A stretch of 64,000 nucleotides of DNA, taken from Glycomyces salinus. Its GTDB lineage: Bacteria > Actinomycetota > Actinomycetes > Mycobacteriales > Micromonosporaceae. The stretch is taken from contig NZ_JAELXW010000039.1 of the NCBI RefSeq assembly GCF_016428645.1, forward strand, positions 1 to 64,000, in the 5' to 3' direction. The position numbers were made by a program, and so were the translations under genes. A model generated the notes under the pieces. That model made no database searches. It was given only the letters and a program-made list of their open reading frames with translations, and had not been told where the DNA came from. This document shows, in pieces, positions 41,091-49,617 of this stretch; position 1 is the first letter of the stretch; every line of letters begins with the position of its first letter.

Positions 41091-41160
41091 GGACCGGAGG
41101 CCCCGGGCTCTCGCCCGGGGCCTCGGCCGGTCCGGATGCCACCCCTCAATGCATCCGGAC
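41091..41160. terminator. double hairpin between the L,D-transpeptidase and hpf genes
   Basis: Two stems lie between the convergent genes: GGACCGGAGGCCCCGGGC with its near-complement around a TCTC loop (41091-41133), and GTCCGGATGC/GCATCCGGAC with an 11-nt loop (41130-41160). Neither has a T-run, so a GC-rich bidirectional terminator pair is the likely reading. Confidence 0.65.
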
Positions 41161-41184
41161 CTGTGAGACAAGTCCCCCTTGAAA

Positions 41185-41853
41185 TCACATGTCGATTCTG
41201 AGCAGCCCGTAGTCGTAGGCGCGGCGCCGGTAGACCACGGACGGTTTGCCGCTCTCCTTGTCGTGGAACAGGTAGAAGTCGTGTCCGACCAGCTCCATGT
41301 TCTGGAGCGCGTCGTCGACCGTCATCGGTTCGCCGGGGTGGAGCTTCTCGCGGACGATGCGTCCGGGCAGGTGCTCCTCGACCAGGCCCTCGAAGTGGTC
41401 GACGTCCTCAGAGATGAAGTGCGCCGCTTCCGGGTCCTCGGTCCTGTCCGCGGTCTTCAGCGCGGTGCCGCCACCGTTGGCGTTCCCTACCGCCGTGGCC
41501 TCCGCCAGGGACATCGGGCGGGCCTTGCCGCCGCGGTGCACGCGCTTGCGGTCGGAGTTCTTCCGGAGCTGGTGGCCGAGCTTCGTGACGGCCAGCTCGA
41601 ACGCCGAGCGGAAGTCCCCCGCGCACGCTTCGGCGCGCATGACCTTCCGCTTGGTCCGGCAGGTGATCTCGACGCGCTGGGCGTGGTCGTTCTGACGGGG
41701 GTTGGGCTCGTGGTAGAGCTCAACGTCGATGTCGATCGTCTCGCCGTCGTACCGGGCCAGGTACTTGGCGATCTTGGCTTCGATCTTCTCTTCGACGAGC
41801 TCGCGGTAGTGGTCGGGAACCTCTACGTTACGGCCCTTGACGACGATTTCCAC
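41185..41853 (-). CDS. hpf: ribosome hibernation-promoting factor, long form
   Basis: Binds the 30S subunit and dimerises ribosomes in stationary phase or stress. The 222-residue protein has the N-terminal RaiA/HPF fold (VEIVVKGRNVEVPDHYRELV) and the C-terminal dimerisation domain (MTVDDALQNMELVGHDFYLF, SGKPSVVYRRRAYDYGLL). The GTG start has GGGAGG 7 nt upstream. It stands between comF and secA as in other actinobacteria and has a long upstream region. Confidence 0.95.
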   Translation of the reverse strand: MEIVVKGRNVEVPDHYRELVEEKIEAKIAKYLARYDGETIDIDVELYHEPNPRQNDHAQRVEITCRTKRKVMRAEACAGDFRSAFELAVTKLGHQLRKNSDRKRVHRGGKARPMSLAEATAVGNANGGGTALKTADRTEDPEAAHFISEDVDHFEGLVEEHLPGRIVREKLHPGEPMTVDDALQNMELVGHDFYLFHDKESGKPSVVYRRRAYDYGLLRIDM

Positions 41854-42237
41854 CTCTGAACCTCCCAGTTGCACCCGGTAGCTGACCGGAGTGCAGAAGT
41901 AGTTCTGCGTTGCGGGGTCCGGAGCCGGTGGGTCCGGTACGGCGGAAGGAACAACCTCCTCTCGATGAGGGGACGACAGGTGTCCGGAGGTGTCTCGGCT
42001 TGGGAGAGTTCACCTTCGGTCCAGCGGTAATCCACCTGTTCCTGGTCGTCTCGTTACCGATCTGAGATCTTGAGACTATCCCCTGGGAAGCCGAAAGTCG
42101 ACCCCTTGGTAATTGGAATTCTCCATCGCGGGCGGCTATGCGCGCGCGATATTCGGCGGACTCGCGATAACTTTTCGCAACCGTGTCCAAACGGTGCGCA
42201 TCCGATTTGTCGGATCGATGACACCGCGAGAAGTAGA
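41854..42237 (-). promoter_or_regulatory. 384-nt region upstream of hpf
   Basis: No gene is credible here; a 70-codon frame that overlaps the hpf start has no family match. On the minus strand the region probably carries the hpf promoter near GGGGATAGTCTC (around 42075-42086) and a leader of over 200 nt with a GCAGAA/TTCTGC hairpin near 41895-41910. At the comF end, ATCCGA/TCGGAT and ACCGT/ACGGT hairpins (about 42185-42216) could terminate comF. Confidence 0.3.
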
Positions 42238-42882
42238 TCACTGGCCGGCCGCGACCGCCACGGCCGCCGGAACCGCTATTCCGGCGCTCCTCAGCGCCGC
42301 CGCGGCGGCCGCCAGGGTCGCCCCGGTGGTGACGATGTCGTCGACCAGGACCGCCGGGCGGCCGGTCGCGGCCAGCGCTGCCGCCCGGGACGGCACCGCG
42401 ACCAGGCTCCGGCGGGCCTGCCGCCGCCGCTGCTCGGGGCTCAGGCCCACCGAGTCGGGCCTCGGCCGGGCCCGCAGGCAGCGCCGCACCCGCCCGATCG
42501 GGCGGCACAGGGCCGCCACGTGGTCGAAGCCGCGCTCGCGCCGAGCGGCGCGCGTGGCCGGGATCGGCACCAGCACCGCGCCGGGGACCTGCTCGGCCAC
42601 CGCCGCGAACGCCTCCTCCAGCAGCCCCGACAGGGCCGGGGCGAGCTCGCGGCGGCCGCGCTCCTTGTACTCGTTGAGCACCTCGGCCAGGACGCCGTCG
42701 TAAGCGCCCGCGACGACCGTCGGCGGGGCCTGCCGCTCGCGCGGCACGGCCAGGACCGGGCCGCGGTCGGGCAGGCCCGCCGCGCACGCCGCGCACAGGC
42801 CGCGGCCCGATGCCGGGGCCTCGCGGCAGGCGGCGCACGCGGCGGGCAGGAACAGTTCGGTCAGGGCCTCGGCGAGTCGCAT
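42238..42882 (-). CDS. comF: ComF family phosphoribosyltransferase-like protein
   Basis: A 214-residue protein with two N-terminal CxxC pairs (CAAC and CAAC, a zinc ribbon) and a phosphoribosyltransferase fold with the PRPP loop VLVDDIVTTGATL. ComF assists DNA uptake in transformable bacteria; in actinomycetes its role is uncertain. It lies upstream of hpf on the same strand, an order conserved in mycobacteria. Confidence 0.92.
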   Translation of the reverse strand: MRLAEALTELFLPAACAACREAPASGRGLCAACAAGLPDRGPVLAVPRERQAPPTVVAGAYDGVLAEVLNEYKERGRRELAPALSGLLEEAFAAVAEQVPGAVLVPIPATRAARRERGFDHVAALCRPIGRVRRCLRARPRPDSVGLSPEQRRRQARRSLVAVPSRAAALAATGRPAVLVDDIVTTGATLAAAAAALRSAGIAVPAAVAVAAGQ

Positions 42883-42900
42883 ACCGGGCCTAACGAAGAG

Positions 42901-42946
42901 GGGGGCGTCTGGTGATCCAGGGCGGTCTGGATCACCAGACGCCCCC
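42901..42946 (-). terminator. perfect 20-bp hairpin at the permease stop codon
   Basis: GGGGGCGTCTGGTGATCCAG and its exact complement surround a 6-nt loop. On the minus strand the first arm contains the last four codons and the TGA of the permease gene, so the terminator is built into the coding end. Only a weak pyrimidine run follows. Confidence 0.75.
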
Positions 42947-44227
42947 TAAGGTCCTCAAGGTGATTGCAGGGGGGATGCGGGAGGCGCGCCAGGCGGGGTA
43001 GACGCCGGCGACGACGCCGACCACGGCCCCGACCGCTGGGCCCGTGGCGAGCAGGACCGGCTCGAACACGATCTGCCAGTCCCGCATGAGCGAGACCGCC
43101 GCGACCACGTTCACCCCCAGCACGGTCCCGAACAGGCCGCCGATGAGCCCGATCAGGGTCGATTCCCACACGAACTGCATCGCCACCGCCCGCCGCGCGG
43201 CCCCGACCGCGCGGCGCAGGCCGATCTCCGAGCGTCGTTCCATCACGCTGACCAGCGCGGTGTTGGACACCGAGACCGCCCCGATCACCAGCGACACCGC
43301 CGCCAGCCCCAGCAGCAGGGCCTGCATCTCGTTCTCCACGCCCTTGCGGAACCCGGACAGGTCCCCGGGCTTGGACACCGAGAGGTTCTCCGGGCCCTCG
43401 GGGAACAGCGCGGTCGGCGCCGAGGCCGCGACCTTGTCGGCGGCCCCCAGGTCGGTGCGGATGAACATCTGCGCGGCCTCGAAGTCCTCGTCGGCGGCGG
43501 TGCACGGTTCCGGAGGGACGACGATCGCGCTGGTCAGCTTCGCCTCCCCCTCGGGGGCCTCGAAGATCCCCACCACCGCGTAGCCCTCGCCGTCGAGGTA
43601 GACCATCGGCCCGCCCTCCAGGGAGGTGTAGCCCAGGTCGCGGGCGGCCGAAGCGTCCAAGATCGCGACCTTGTCGCCGCGGGCGACGTGCCCGTCGTCG
43701 AAGCCCGCGCCCTCGGCGAACTCGAAGTCGTAGGCGGCCATCGCCCCCGGCTCCATGCCGTAGACGGGGAAGCCGCGCTCGTAGTAGCCCTCCGGGGTCC
43801 GGGCGGCGGCGACCTCCTCGCCGGAGGCGCACATGATCCCCGCAGCGGCCACGCCCTCGATGCCGCGGACGCGGTCGCCGTCCTCGGTACTCGGGGCGTA
43901 ACCGGCGTCGCGCATCGAATTGGAGAAGGAGACGGTCACCTCGGTGGCCTCGGTCGCGTCGAACCGCTCGGCGATGGCCGCGGCCGAGGTCGACGACAGG
44001 CCGACCGTCGCCACCGTGGCCGCGATGCCCAGCGCGATGCCGATCGCGGTCATCCACGTGCGCATCGACCGGCCCCGCAGGGACGCCAGGGCCTCGTGGG
44101 CGATGCCCAGGCTCTTGACCCCGAAACGGGGCTTGGACCCGATCGCCGGCTCCTCGTCCGGCGGCACGGTCGACAGTTGCAGGGTCTCGGTCTCGACCGG
44201 CTCCCGGTCGCCCGCGTCGCGGGCCAT
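42932..44227 (-). CDS. FtsX/MacB-type ABC transporter permease
   Basis: A 431-residue permease of the MacB/FtsX superfamily: one N-terminal membrane helix after RGRSMRTWMTAIGIALGIAA, a large extracytoplasmic domain, and three C-terminal helices (LLLGLAAVSLVIGAVSVSNT, VAMQFVWESTLIGLIGGLFG, VLLATGPAVGAVVGVVAGVY) with the coupling motif MERRSEIGLRRAVGA between them. It is preceded by an adaptor gene (one-base overlap TGATG), but no ATP-binding subunit is encoded next to it. It probably exports a small molecule or peptide, or moves lipid or lipoprotein. Confidence 0.88.
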   Translation of the reverse strand: MARDAGDREPVETETLQLSTVPPDEEPAIGSKPRFGVKSLGIAHEALASLRGRSMRTWMTAIGIALGIAATVATVGLSSTSAAAIAERFDATEATEVTVSFSNSMRDAGYAPSTEDGDRVRGIEGVAAAGIMCASGEEVAAARTPEGYYERGFPVYGMEPGAMAAYDFEFAEGAGFDDGHVARGDKVAILDASAARDLGYTSLEGGPMVYLDGEGYAVVGIFEAPEGEAKLTSAIVVPPEPCTAADEDFEAAQMFIRTDLGAADKVAASAPTALFPEGPENLSVSKPGDLSGFRKGVENEMQALLLGLAAVSLVIGAVSVSNTALVSVMERRSEIGLRRAVGAARRAVAMQFVWESTLIGLIGGLFGTVLGVNVVAAVSLMRDWQIVFEPVLLATGPAVGAVVGVVAGVYPAWRASRIPPAITLRTLGGVW

Positions 44228-45519
44228 CAGCCGTTGCCCCGGTCGCGCCAGGCCACCACGACCTTGTCGCCGGCCGACAGCTCGCCCTCGACCGGCTCGA
44301 CCACGCCGCGGCCCTCGTGCCGCAGCGTCACGGTCACCTCCACGTGCCGCTCGGTCTCGTCCTCGCCTTCGAGGACGGTCAGCATCGTCCGGTCCTGGGA
44401 GTCGGTCCACAGTGCCGACAGCGGCACGATCAGAGCGTCCTCGGCGCTGCGGGCGCGCACCAGCACCACGTCCTGCTCGGTGCCCGGTACGAGCTCATCG
44501 GGGTTCTCGACATCGTCCTCGTCGAAATCGAAGACCGCGAACGTCTTCTCGACCGTCCCCGACTCCCCCTCCTCGCCGGGGAATCCATCCGAGCCCTCGT
44601 CGTCCTCGACCTCGCGCGTCTCCAGCTCCGGGACCGGCGCCTCCGTGCCCTCCAAGGGCCCCGAGCCGTAGGCCAGCTCGGCGTCCTCGCCGAACCTGTC
44701 CAGCTCCGAGGCCTCGTCGCCGCTCAGTTCGGCCTCGAGCTTCCAGTCCCCCGACACCAACGTCATGACCGTGCCCTCGACCGGCGCCGACTGCTGCGCC
44801 GAGATCTTGCCGACCTGCATCGGCAGCTCGGGCAGGAACACCACCTCCGAGGCCGGGAGCGTGACCCGGTCGACAGTGGACGTCTGCGCGCCGCCGCCGA
44901 ACTCGTCGCCGTCCTCGGCCCCTTCACCGCCGGGCTCGGGGTCGCCTTCTTCTCCGCCGTCGCCGTCGTCCTCGACCGTCTCGGTCACCGTCGCCGGCTC
45001 GTACCCCAGGTTCTCGTAGAGCTTCTCCAGGTCACTGGCGGTCCGGTCGTCGAACTCGCCGTTCACCGGAGTCCCGTAGATCCAGGCCAGGGCCTGCTGC
45101 AACTGCTCGACGTCCGGGCCCGAATCGCCCTCGACCAGGTCCCGGTAGGCCGGCACGTCCCCCGGCAGCGCGATCATCGGCCGCCCCGACACCTCGAGGA
45201 GCACCGTCCCGGCGTTCACCTCGTCGCCCGCCTCGAGCGGGATCTTCGAGGCCAGAGCGGTCTCGACCCCCTCCGGCGCCGACGGCGCCGGGACGTCGAA
45301 GTCCCCGGTCCGATCCAGCGTCGCGGTGAACTCCATCAGATCCAACAACTGGTCCTCTTCGACCCGCACCGCGATCACCGAGTCCTCTGGCTCGGCCGTC
45401 TCCTCGGCCAACTGGGCCGGAGTCCGCGCCTGCGCCGCGTAATACCACGCCGCCCCGGTCGCCCCCAGCAACGCCACCGCCAGCACCCCGCTGACGATCC
45501 GGCTTTTCGTGAGCCGCAT
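44227..45519 (-). CDS. efflux adaptor with peptidoglycan-binding domain
   Basis: A 430-residue exported protein with a single N-terminal anchor (VSGVLAVALLGATGAAWYYA) and a HlyD/RND-adaptor-like body (APEGVETALASKIPLEAGDE, LPASEVVFLPELPMQVGKIS, DALIVPLSALWTDSQ). A peptidoglycan-binding-like domain is inserted at about 130-170 (GDSGPDVEQLQQALAWIYG). Two very acidic linkers follow. It pairs with the downstream MacB-like permease. GGAGG lies 9 nt before the ATG. Confidence 0.82.
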   Translation of the reverse strand: MRLTKSRIVSGVLAVALLGATGAAWYYAAQARTPAQLAEETAEPEDSVIAVRVEEDQLLDLMEFTATLDRTGDFDVPAPSAPEGVETALASKIPLEAGDEVNAGTVLLEVSGRPMIALPGDVPAYRDLVEGDSGPDVEQLQQALAWIYGTPVNGEFDDRTASDLEKLYENLGYEPATVTETVEDDGDGGEEGDPEPGGEGAEDGDEFGGGAQTSTVDRVTLPASEVVFLPELPMQVGKISAQQSAPVEGTVMTLVSGDWKLEAELSGDEASELDRFGEDAELAYGSGPLEGTEAPVPELETREVEDDEGSDGFPGEEGESGTVEKTFAVFDFDEDDVENPDELVPGTEQDVVLVRARSAEDALIVPLSALWTDSQDRTMLTVLEGEDETERHVEVTVTLRHEGRGVVEPVEGELSAGDKVVVAWRDRGNG

Positions 45520-45597
45520 GAAGCTCCACCTCCGATCCCAAGACGCGGAGGGGAGAACGTCCAGTTGCGGCGGATTAGTCTCGATTCGGTAACGGCA

Positions 45598-46287
45598 TCA
45601 GTTGTTCAGGCCGACGGCCCTCATGCGCTCCTGGTGGGCCCGGGTGAGCGTGCGCAGCAGCTCGTCGACCGAGCCGCCGTCGCCGCTGATCAGGCCGGTG
45701 AGGCTCTCGTGGGCGGCGGAGACCGCCAGGGCCCGGTTGATGCCCTCGCCGATCAGCCTGCGCGCCCACAGCGACAGCCGCCCGGCCGCGGCCGGGTCGG
45801 ACTCGACGGCGGCGCGGATCTCGTCGGCGGCCAGCCCCGCGGCAGAGCCCTCCTCCAGCACCCGCTCGATCAGGGCCCGGTCCTCCGATTCGAGCTTCGG
45901 CGCCACGGCCCGGAAGAAGTCGTCGCCGACCGCGTCACCGACGTAGACCTTGACGAGGGCCTCCAGCCAATCGCGGGGCGAGGTCTTGGCGTCGAAGGTC
46001 CGGAACGCCTCCTGAAACGGCGCCATCGCCTCGGCCGGATCGACCCCCAGCGCGCTCAGGCGGTCCGCCAGGAGCCGGTAGTTGCGAATCTCACCAACCG
46101 CCGCCTCGCCGAGTCGGGCGCGCCTGCCCAAGTCGGGCGCCAGACGGGCGTCGACGGCCATCCGCTCGAACGCGAGGAGCTCCCCGAGCGCAAGCAGCCC
46201 AAGGAGATCGATGACGGCCTCACGGCTCGGGCGCCAGTCGCCCCCGGTACCGTCGCCGCCCGGGGCGGGATCAGTCTGTTCGGACAC
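45598..46287 (-). CDS. ferritin-like fold protein
   Basis: A 229-residue all-helical protein with ferritin-like ligand candidates (LALGELLAFERMAVDARLA, GEAAVGEIRNYRLLADRL, VYVGDAVGDDFFRAVAPKLE). It matches the conserved actinobacterial family found next to an RhlE-type helicase (Rv3210c type); MiaE-like chemistry has been suggested for such folds, but I cannot confirm a metal site. The GTG is preceded by TACTCT at 6 nt, so the transcript is probably leaderless. It is divergent from the DEAD-box helicase gene. Confidence 0.75.
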   Translation of the reverse strand: MSEQTDPAPGGDGTGGDWRPSREAVIDLLGLLALGELLAFERMAVDARLAPDLGRRARLGEAAVGEIRNYRLLADRLSALGVDPAEAMAPFQEAFRTFDAKTSPRDWLEALVKVYVGDAVGDDFFRAVAPKLESEDRALIERVLEEGSAAGLAADEIRAAVESDPAAAGRLSLWARRLIGEGINRALAVSAAHESLTGLISGDGGSVDELLRTLTRAHQERMRAVGLNN

Positions 46288-46370
46288 GACGGCAGAGTAT
46301 CACCGGGCCCGCAGGCGTCCTCTCCTTCGGCGCGGGCACGGCGTACCGAGACGAACCGGTGGTTACCGCG

Positions 46371-46576
46371 TACGATGGTGAAGGAGACCGCGGCCCTCAC
46401 GTGGCAGATTCCCTGAACAACGCGGTCTGAGAGCCGCTGCGACGCGATGCGTCGCGGCGCGACTGTGAAGCGGCGACACACCGGATCCGGGGGTCGTCGC
46501 CGCTGTATAGACGAGACAGAGATGTGGCGCCGAGTTTCCCGGATCTCTAGAAATCCTCCGCCACGAGGTGAACAGA
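46371..46576 (+). promoter_or_regulatory. three-hairpin 5' leader of the DEAD-box helicase gene
   Basis: A TACGAT -10-like box (46371-46376) predicts a start near 46383. Three stems follow in order: AGACCGCG/CGCGGTCT (46385-46428), an 11-bp stem around GCGACGC-GAT-GCGTCGC (46435-46459), and GCGGCGAC/GTCGCCGC (46470-46503). The Shine-Dalgarno GAGG lies beyond the last stem. A long structured leader suggests post-transcriptional or cold-dependent control, as is known for several RNA helicase genes. Confidence 0.45.
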
Positions 46577-48127
46577 GTGAACGAAGTGAACAATGACCGG
46601 TCCGAATCAGAAGGGCCGACCTTCAGCGAACTCGGGGTTCGCGAAGAGACCGTCGAGGCGCTGTCAGCGCTGGGAATCGAACGGGCTTTCGCCATCCAGG
46701 AGTACGCGATCCCGATCGGACTGCGCGGCGTCGACATCGTCGGCCGCGCCCCCACCGGTACGGGCAAGACATTCGGGTTCGGACTCCCGATAATCGACAA
46801 GATCAAGTCCTCCGAGGAAGGCGCCGACGGACGTCCGCAGGCCCTCGTCCTCGTGCCCACCCGCGAACTCGGACTCCAGGTCGCCCGCGACCTCGAGGAC
46901 GCCGGCAAGACCCGCTCGATCAGGGTCCTGCCGATCTACGGCGGCCGCGCCTACGAGCCGCAGATCGAATCGCTCCGCAGCGGCGTCGACATCATCGTCG
47001 GCACCCCGGGGCGCCTGCTGGACCTCTACAAGTCCAAGCACGTGAAGCTGGACCAGATCGCCCACTGCGTCCTCGACGAAGCCGACCGCATGCTCGACCT
47101 CGGCTTCTCCGACGACGTGGAGCGGATCCTGGGGCTGCTGCCCGAGCAGCGCCAGACGATGCTGTTCAGCGCCACCATGCCCGACTCGATCATGGGCCTC
47201 TCGCGCCGGCACATGAACCGGCCGATCACCGTCACCGCCGACGTGACCGGCCCCGACGAGGAACGCGCCTCGCACACCCGCCAACTGGTCTACCTGACCC
47301 ACGCGCTCAACAAGATCGAGGTCACCGCCCGAATCCTCCAGGCCGAGGGCCGGGGCCTGACGATCATGTTCTGCCGCACCAAGCGCGCCGCCCAGAAGCT
47401 GGCCGACGAGCTCGACTTCCGCGGGTTCGCGGTCGGCTCGGTCCACGGCGACCTGGGCCAGAACGCCCGCGAGCGCGCGCTGCGGGCCTTCCGCGCGGGC
47501 AAGATCGACGTGCTGGTGGCCACCGACGTGGCCGCGCGCGGCATCGACGTCCCCGACATCACGCACGTGATCAACTACGACTCACCCGAGGACGCCGACA
47601 GCTACATCCACCGGATCGGCCGCACCGGCCGCGCCGGGGCCTCGGGCATCGCGGTCACCTTCCTGACCTGGGAGGACCTGCCGCGGTGGAAACTCATCGT
47701 CAAGGCCAACGGCCTCGAACTGGGAGACCCGGTCGAGACCTACCACACCTCCGACCACCTCTACACCGACCTCGGCATCCCCACCGACGCCCCGCCGGCC
47801 CTGCCGAGCGAGCAGCGCAAGCGGGACGGCCTGGGCGCCGAGCAGGAGGAGAACGTGGAGGGCTCGGGCGGCCGCGGGCGCGGCCGGAACCGCCGCAAGG
47901 GCGGCGGAGGCTCGGGCGGCGGCCGGGGCGGACAGTCCCAGAACCGCCAGCGCCGCCGCACCCGCGGCGGGGAGTCCAAGCCCGCGGAGGCCCCGAAGGA
48001 GGGCCGGTCGCCGAAATCGGATTCGGCACCGAAGGCCGAGAGCACCGCGGACGGCGCCGCTCCGAGGCGCAGGCGCCGTCGCCGCCGTCAGGGCGGCTCC
48101 GGCGAAGGCCGGTCCGACGCGAACTAA
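46577..48127 (+). CDS. DEAD-box ATP-dependent RNA helicase
   Basis: A 516-residue RNA helicase with all core motifs: Q motif (FAIQEYAIPIGLRG), I APTGTGKT, Ia PTRELGLQV, II LDEADRML, III FSATMP, IV-V (TIMFCRTKRAAQKL, VLVATDVAARGID) and VI HRIGRTGRAG. The 120-residue C-terminal tail is basic and Gly/Arg-rich and should bind RNA non-specifically. It corresponds to RhlE of mycobacteria. I start at the second in-frame GTG because GAGG is 8 nt before it. It probably acts in RNA turnover or ribosome assembly, notably in the cold. Confidence 0.95.
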   Translation: MNEVNNDRSESEGPTFSELGVREETVEALSALGIERAFAIQEYAIPIGLRGVDIVGRAPTGTGKTFGFGLPIIDKIKSSEEGADGRPQALVLVPTRELGLQVARDLEDAGKTRSIRVLPIYGGRAYEPQIESLRSGVDIIVGTPGRLLDLYKSKHVKLDQIAHCVLDEADRMLDLGFSDDVERILGLLPEQRQTMLFSATMPDSIMGLSRRHMNRPITVTADVTGPDEERASHTRQLVYLTHALNKIEVTARILQAEGRGLTIMFCRTKRAAQKLADELDFRGFAVGSVHGDLGQNARERALRAFRAGKIDVLVATDVAARGIDVPDITHVINYDSPEDADSYIHRIGRTGRAGASGIAVTFLTWEDLPRWKLIVKANGLELGDPVETYHTSDHLYTDLGIPTDAPPALPSEQRKRDGLGAEQEENVEGSGGRGRGRNRRKGGGGSGGGRGGQSQNRQRRRTRGGESKPAEAPKEGRSPKSDSAPKAESTADGAAPRRRRRRRRQGGSGEGRSDAN

Positions 48128-48136
48128 GCTGCCCCT

Positions 48137-48364
48137 ATGAGCAGTGAAGGGGCCTACGACGGCCCGCCACCGAACGACCCGCCGCCCAGGGGGTGGCGGG
48201 TCGAGACGGTCGCCCTCCCGGCCGAACCCCGCCGGATGCCCGCTCAGGACCACGGCGCGATCGACGCCGCCGAGCAGCGGGCCAGACTGGTGACCCACTG
48301 GACGGCCCTGCTGGCCGTGGCCCTGATGTTCGCGGTGATCATCATCGGGATCGTGCGGGGCTAG
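48137..48364 (+). CDS. small single-pass membrane protein
   Basis: A 75-residue protein with a proline-rich soluble N-terminus and one C-terminal transmembrane helix (LLAVALMFAVIIIGIV). No family is recognised. TAAGCT ends 6 nt before the ATG and also contains the helicase stop codon, so it may have its own leaderless transcript. Its stop overlaps the stop of the convergent DUF2231 gene. Confidence 0.7.
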   Translation: MSSEGAYDGPPPNDPPPRGWRVETVALPAEPRRMPAQDHGAIDAAEQRARLVTHWTALLAVALMFAVIIIGIVRG

Positions 48365-48906
48365 TTCCCCATCTTCGGGTCCCAGACCATGGAGGCGCCC
48401 GAGTCCCCGGAGTTGAAGACCATCCAGGCGGCCAGCCCCAGCAGCGCGAAGGCGATCACGCCCAGCACGATCATGACGATCCTGCGGCCGCTCGCGGCCG
48501 GGTCCTCTCCTGCCGGGGCGCTCTCCTCGCCGTCCGCCGGCGCCGGACCGCCGCTGTCGCGGACCGCTGCCGCGCGGCGCCCTCGCTCGAGCGCGGCGAA
48601 CAGGAACCAGACCGGGATGAGCCCGACCAGGATCCACAGCAGCCGCCAGCCGAAGTCGCGGTGGTCGTTGACCACGTCGGGCCAACCGGTGGGGTAGAGG
48701 TAGTCGGCGAGCTGCTCGCCGCTCCAGATGGCGCCGTAGACGGCGGCGGGGGCGATCAACGCCAGCGCCCCCACGACCCAGCCGATGCGCCGCCGCAGCG
48801 GCGGCACCAGCAGGTAGAGCACCCCGAACAGCACCAGCAGCGGCACGAGGATGACGGGCGCGTGCACGGCCAGCGGGTGTATGGGCAGATCCAGAATCGT
48901 CGTCAT
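48361..48906 (-). CDS. DUF2231 family membrane protein
   Basis: A 181-residue membrane protein with four hydrophobic segments (AVHAPVILVPLLVLFGVLYL, IGWVVGALALIAPAAVYGAI, WRLLWILVGLIPVWFLFAAL, IVMIVLGVIAFALLGLAAWM). The LPIHPLAVHAPVI start is typical of DUF2231, whose histidines may bind metal or heme. The function is unknown. Confidence 0.82.
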   Translation of the reverse strand: MTTILDLPIHPLAVHAPVILVPLLVLFGVLYLLVPPLRRRIGWVVGALALIAPAAVYGAIWSGEQLADYLYPTGWPDVVNDHRDFGWRLLWILVGLIPVWFLFAALERGRRAAAVRDSGGPAPADGEESAPAGEDPAASGRRIVMIVLGVIAFALLGLAAWMVFNSGDSGASMVWDPKMGN

Positions 48907-48949
48907 AGCAGTTAATTGAACCTTATATAAACCACGGTCGGGGCTCGGC

Positions 48950-49564
48950 TCACGTGTTCTGGAAGATTTCGACGTATCCCATGACCGCGTCGGCCATGAG
49001 CTGCACCGCGATCGCGGCCAGCAGGACGCCGGAGATGCGGGTCAGGACCTCGATGCCGCCGCGGCGCAGGACGCGCACCAGGAATCCGGAGAACCGCATC
49101 ACCAGGTAGATCACGACGTGGATGAAGATGATCGCGAGCGCGACCCACAGGTAGTCGATGGTGCTGGGCGCCTGCTGGACGAACAGGATCACCGCCACGA
49201 TCGCGCCGGGCCCGGCCAGCAGCGGGGTGCCCAGCGGCACCAGCGCGATGTTGGAGGTGGCCTGGTTCGGCGCCTCGTCGGCCTGACCGGTGAGCAGTTC
49301 GAGGCTGACCAGGAGCAGCAGCAGTCCCCCGGCGCCCTGGAGGGCGGCCAGGTCGATGCCGAGGTAGTTGATGATCTGCTGCCCCAGCAGCGCGAACAGG
49401 GTGATCACGCCGAGCGACAGGCAGGTGGCCTGGAGCGCGGCGCGGTTGCGTTGGCGCTGGTCCATCGCCCCGGTCAGGGCCAGATAGATCGGCACGATGC
49501 CGGGCGGGTCCATGATGACGAACAGCGTCACACCGACCGTGATGATGAATTCGAGTTCCCCCAC
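48950..49564 (-). CDS. MarC family integral membrane protein
   Basis: A 204-residue protein with six membrane segments and the family motif FVIMDPPGIVPIYLALTGAM near the N-terminus. MarC proteins are widespread; despite the name no drug efflux role has been shown. CATACT ends 6 nt before the GTG start, so it is probably leaderless; the long frame upstream is antisense shadow. Confidence 0.9.
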   Translation of the reverse strand: MGELEFIITVGVTLFVIMDPPGIVPIYLALTGAMDQRQRNRAALQATCLSLGVITLFALLGQQIINYLGIDLAALQGAGGLLLLLVSLELLTGQADEAPNQATSNIALVPLGTPLLAGPGAIVAVILFVQQAPSTIDYLWVALAIIFIHVVIYLVMRFSGFLVRVLRRGGIEVLTRISGVLLAAIAVQLMADAVMGYVEIFQNT

Positions 49565-49617
49565 GCGGTGAGTATGGCAAGGCGATCCGCGTCTCTCGGC
49601 CGCCTCACCCTCCGGTG

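Noticed and set aside
41823-42035. A 70-codon frame overlapping the hpf start
   Set aside because: No family match and low-complexity basic composition; the real hpf start with its own ribosome binding site lies inside it.
45520-45597. Search for a missing ABC ATPase gene beside the MacB-like permease
   Set aside because: No Walker A/ABC signature motif in any frame between the adaptor and its neighbours; the extended frame before the permease is adaptor shadow.
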